A model generated the notes under the pieces. The model did no database searches and was not told where the DNA came from. It worked only from the letters and a program-made list of their open reading frames with translations. From Dyella_B sp035486915 (GTDB taxonomy: Bacteria; Pseudomonadota; Gammaproteobacteria; Xanthomonadales; Rhodanobacteraceae), in contig NZ_DATHMR010000073.1 in NCBI RefSeq assembly GCF_035486915.1, forward strand, positions 1 to 43,020: a stretch of DNA of 43,020 bases. The letters run 5' to 3'. The translations under genes and the position numbers were made by a program. Shown piece by piece: positions 42,108 through 43,020 of the stretch (positions within the stretch are counted from its first letter, which is position 1; the number at the start of each line of letters is the position of its first letter).

Positions 42108-42641
42108 ATGGCAAAGCTAGTGTTCGTATTGTCACAATCCCTGGATGGCTATGTCGACCATCAGAAATTAGGGCCTCCCGGGCCATTGGTCTCTCGCCAC
42201 TTCATCGAGCACGTGCGCGGCCTGACGGGTCTGGTGTACGGACGCCGTACATACGAAATCATGCGTTATTGGGATGAGGACCAGCCTAATTGGGACGCAG
42301 AGGATCACGACTTTGCGGCGCTGTGGCGAAGCCAACCGAAGTGGGTCGTGTCGCGCTCGCTGAAATCAGTCGGCCCCAACGCCATCCTTGTTGACGATGA
42401 CATCGAGGCGGCAATACAGAGACTGAAGGCCGAGCACTCCGGGGAGATCGATGTCGCCGGCCCGGACCTGGCGCGAAGCCTGACCGACCTTGGTCTTATC
42501 GACGAGTATCGACTCTACCTCCGCCCCGTCGTGCTCGGTCACGGCAAGCCATTCTTCACGGGCCCGCGGCCGCCGCTGCGCTTGGTGGCCAGCGACGTAA
42601 TCGGCGAGGACGTGATCAGGTTGATATACGCTCCTGCTTAA
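42108..42641 (+). CDS. Dihydrofolate reductase-family protein (RibD C-terminal domain)
   Basis: A 177-aa stand-alone RibD_C/DHFR-like reductase. It opens with KLVFVLSQSLDGYVD, has the cofactor-loop motif LVYGRRTYEIM (about residue 43), WVVSRSL, and the C-terminal IDVAGPDLARSLTDLGLIDE and RPVVLGHGKPFF that are common to this family. These proteins are predicted NADPH-dependent reductases; their substrates are mostly unknown, and they are not the housekeeping FolA. The ATG at 42108 has GGAGG seven to eight bases before it. A longer frame from 42045 is less likely. Confidence 0.88.
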   Translation: MAKLVFVLSQSLDGYVDHQKLGPPGPLVSRHFIEHVRGLTGLVYGRRTYEIMRYWDEDQPNWDAEDHDFAALWRSQPKWVVSRSLKSVGPNAILVDDDIEAAIQRLKAEHSGEIDVAGPDLARSLTDLGLIDEYRLYLRPVVLGHGKPFFTGPRPPLRLVASDVIGEDVIRLIYAPA

Positions 42642-42761
42642 TGGCGCAACGCGCCCGACGGATAACGCCGACGCATCGGGTAGGCACGTCCTGCAAAGTC
42701 TCCATCGACAGCTTCCGGACGGAAGTTACCGCCCGGAACCCCTGGAAAAACCCGCCGAAAT

Positions 42762-43020
42762 TTACTGCCCGATATCGCGCAGCCTACGGCCGCTCATCAG
42801 GTTGCGTTCGATATGTTCAAGCGTCACACCCTTTGTCTCTGGCACCAGCCAGAATGTGAACCCGATAAAAACCAGGTTGAGCGCCGCGTACAGCCAGAAT
42901 GTCTCGGTGTGACCGACGCTGTTAAGCAAAGTAAGAAAGGTGGCGCCCACGATCATGTTGGCGATCCAGTTCGTAAACGTGGAGCAGCCGATACCGAAGT
43001 CGCGGCCTTTCAGCGGCTGC
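42762..43020 (-). CDS. Sugar:proton symporter, GalP type (C-terminal part, cut by window edge)
   Basis: The last 85 or so residues of a major-facilitator sugar porter; the gene enters from the right edge. The visible part reads QPLKGRDFGIGCSTFTNWIA, a pair of transmembrane segments, then LVPETKGVTLEHIERNLMSG and RRLRDIG before the stop. This is nearly word for word the C-terminus of E. coli GalP, including the PETKG signature of the sugar porter family after TM12. Transport of galactose, glucose or a related sugar with protons is expected, but the specificity residues lie outside the window. Confidence 0.92.
   Translation of the reverse strand, partial: QPLKGRDFGIGCSTFTNWIANMIVGATFLTLLNSVGHTETFWLYAALNLVFIGFTFWLVPETKGVTLEHIERNLMSGRRLRDIGQ

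Noticed and set aside
1..43020. CRISPR arrays, prophage, insertion sequences, tRNA genes
   Set aside because: No spaced direct repeats, no phage structural or integrase genes, no transposase and no T-loop/acceptor pattern of a tRNA were seen on reading.

Overview
The window is a stretch of bacterial chromosome with about 60% GC and dense, mostly housekeeping coding. Protein content and gene order point to Gammaproteobacteria, order Xanthomonadales, probably a Rhodanobacteraceae member such as Dyella, Rhodanobacter or Luteibacter. This is inferred from recognisable proteins and synteny (coaBC-dut-phosphomannomutase next to radC; an ExoIII/Crc-like gene next to pyrE; a REP-like palindrome of the kind common in this order). 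No 16S sequence lies inside the window to prove it.

Layout. 1-426: promoter and antitermination leader of an rRNA operon that reads leftward out of the window, with tyrS just upstream of it. 1750-4456: an M23 cell-wall endopeptidase followed by anmK. 4451-6930 (minus): an orphan ribbon-helix-helix protein, an AmpG-type muropeptide permease and an ExoIII/Crc-like protein whose end overlaps the permease start. 6966-8874: a GNAT, pyrE and a periplasmic DUF4124 protein. 8921-12949 (minus): coaBC, dut and a membrane-anchored phosphomannomutase/phosphoglucomutase. 13119-16736: radC, a 511-base gap with DnaA boxes and a possible small RNA, then argS and a SPOR-domain protein. 16765-20446 (minus): an operon of 3-hydroxybutyrate dehydrogenase, acetoacetate decarboxylase, patatin and a beta-hydroxyacid dehydrogenase. 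20549-23557: divergent speA and speE (polyamines). 23597-28676: a small membrane protein, an unknown exported protein, then an apparent operon of an orphan ParA, sixA, a YceI protein and a phospholipase D-type cardiolipin synthase lipoprotein. 28681-28802: a composite REP/MITE-like repeat. 28814-33930: a FadI-like thiolase, an unknown protein and a PAS-GGDEF-EAL protein. 33951-36843 (minus): a GNAT, then the ntrC and ntrB genes, with NtrC-like sites upstream of ntrB.

From about 37,000 to the right edge the content turns accessory: two TetR regulators with clear candidate operators, an M61 peptidase whose HExxH motif reads HDxxH, a Rossmann oxidoreductase, an SDR, a DHFR-like protein and the C-terminal end of a GalP-type sugar symporter.

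Functional themes are cell-wall recycling (M23, AnmK, AmpG), nucleotide, CoA and sugar-phosphate supply (pyrE, dut, coaBC, phosphomannomutase), ketone-body or short-chain hydroxyacid metabolism, polyamine synthesis, and nitrogen and c-di-GMP signalling. No CRISPR array, insertion sequence, prophage or tRNA was seen. The most novel-looking signals are regulatory: three GGATCA-type palindromes at an exact 21-bp period laid over a near-consensus promoter (41243-41306), an intrinsic terminator with no gene in front of it (13819-13850), a pair of consensus DnaA boxes before argS, and the nested-palindrome repeat at 28681-28802.
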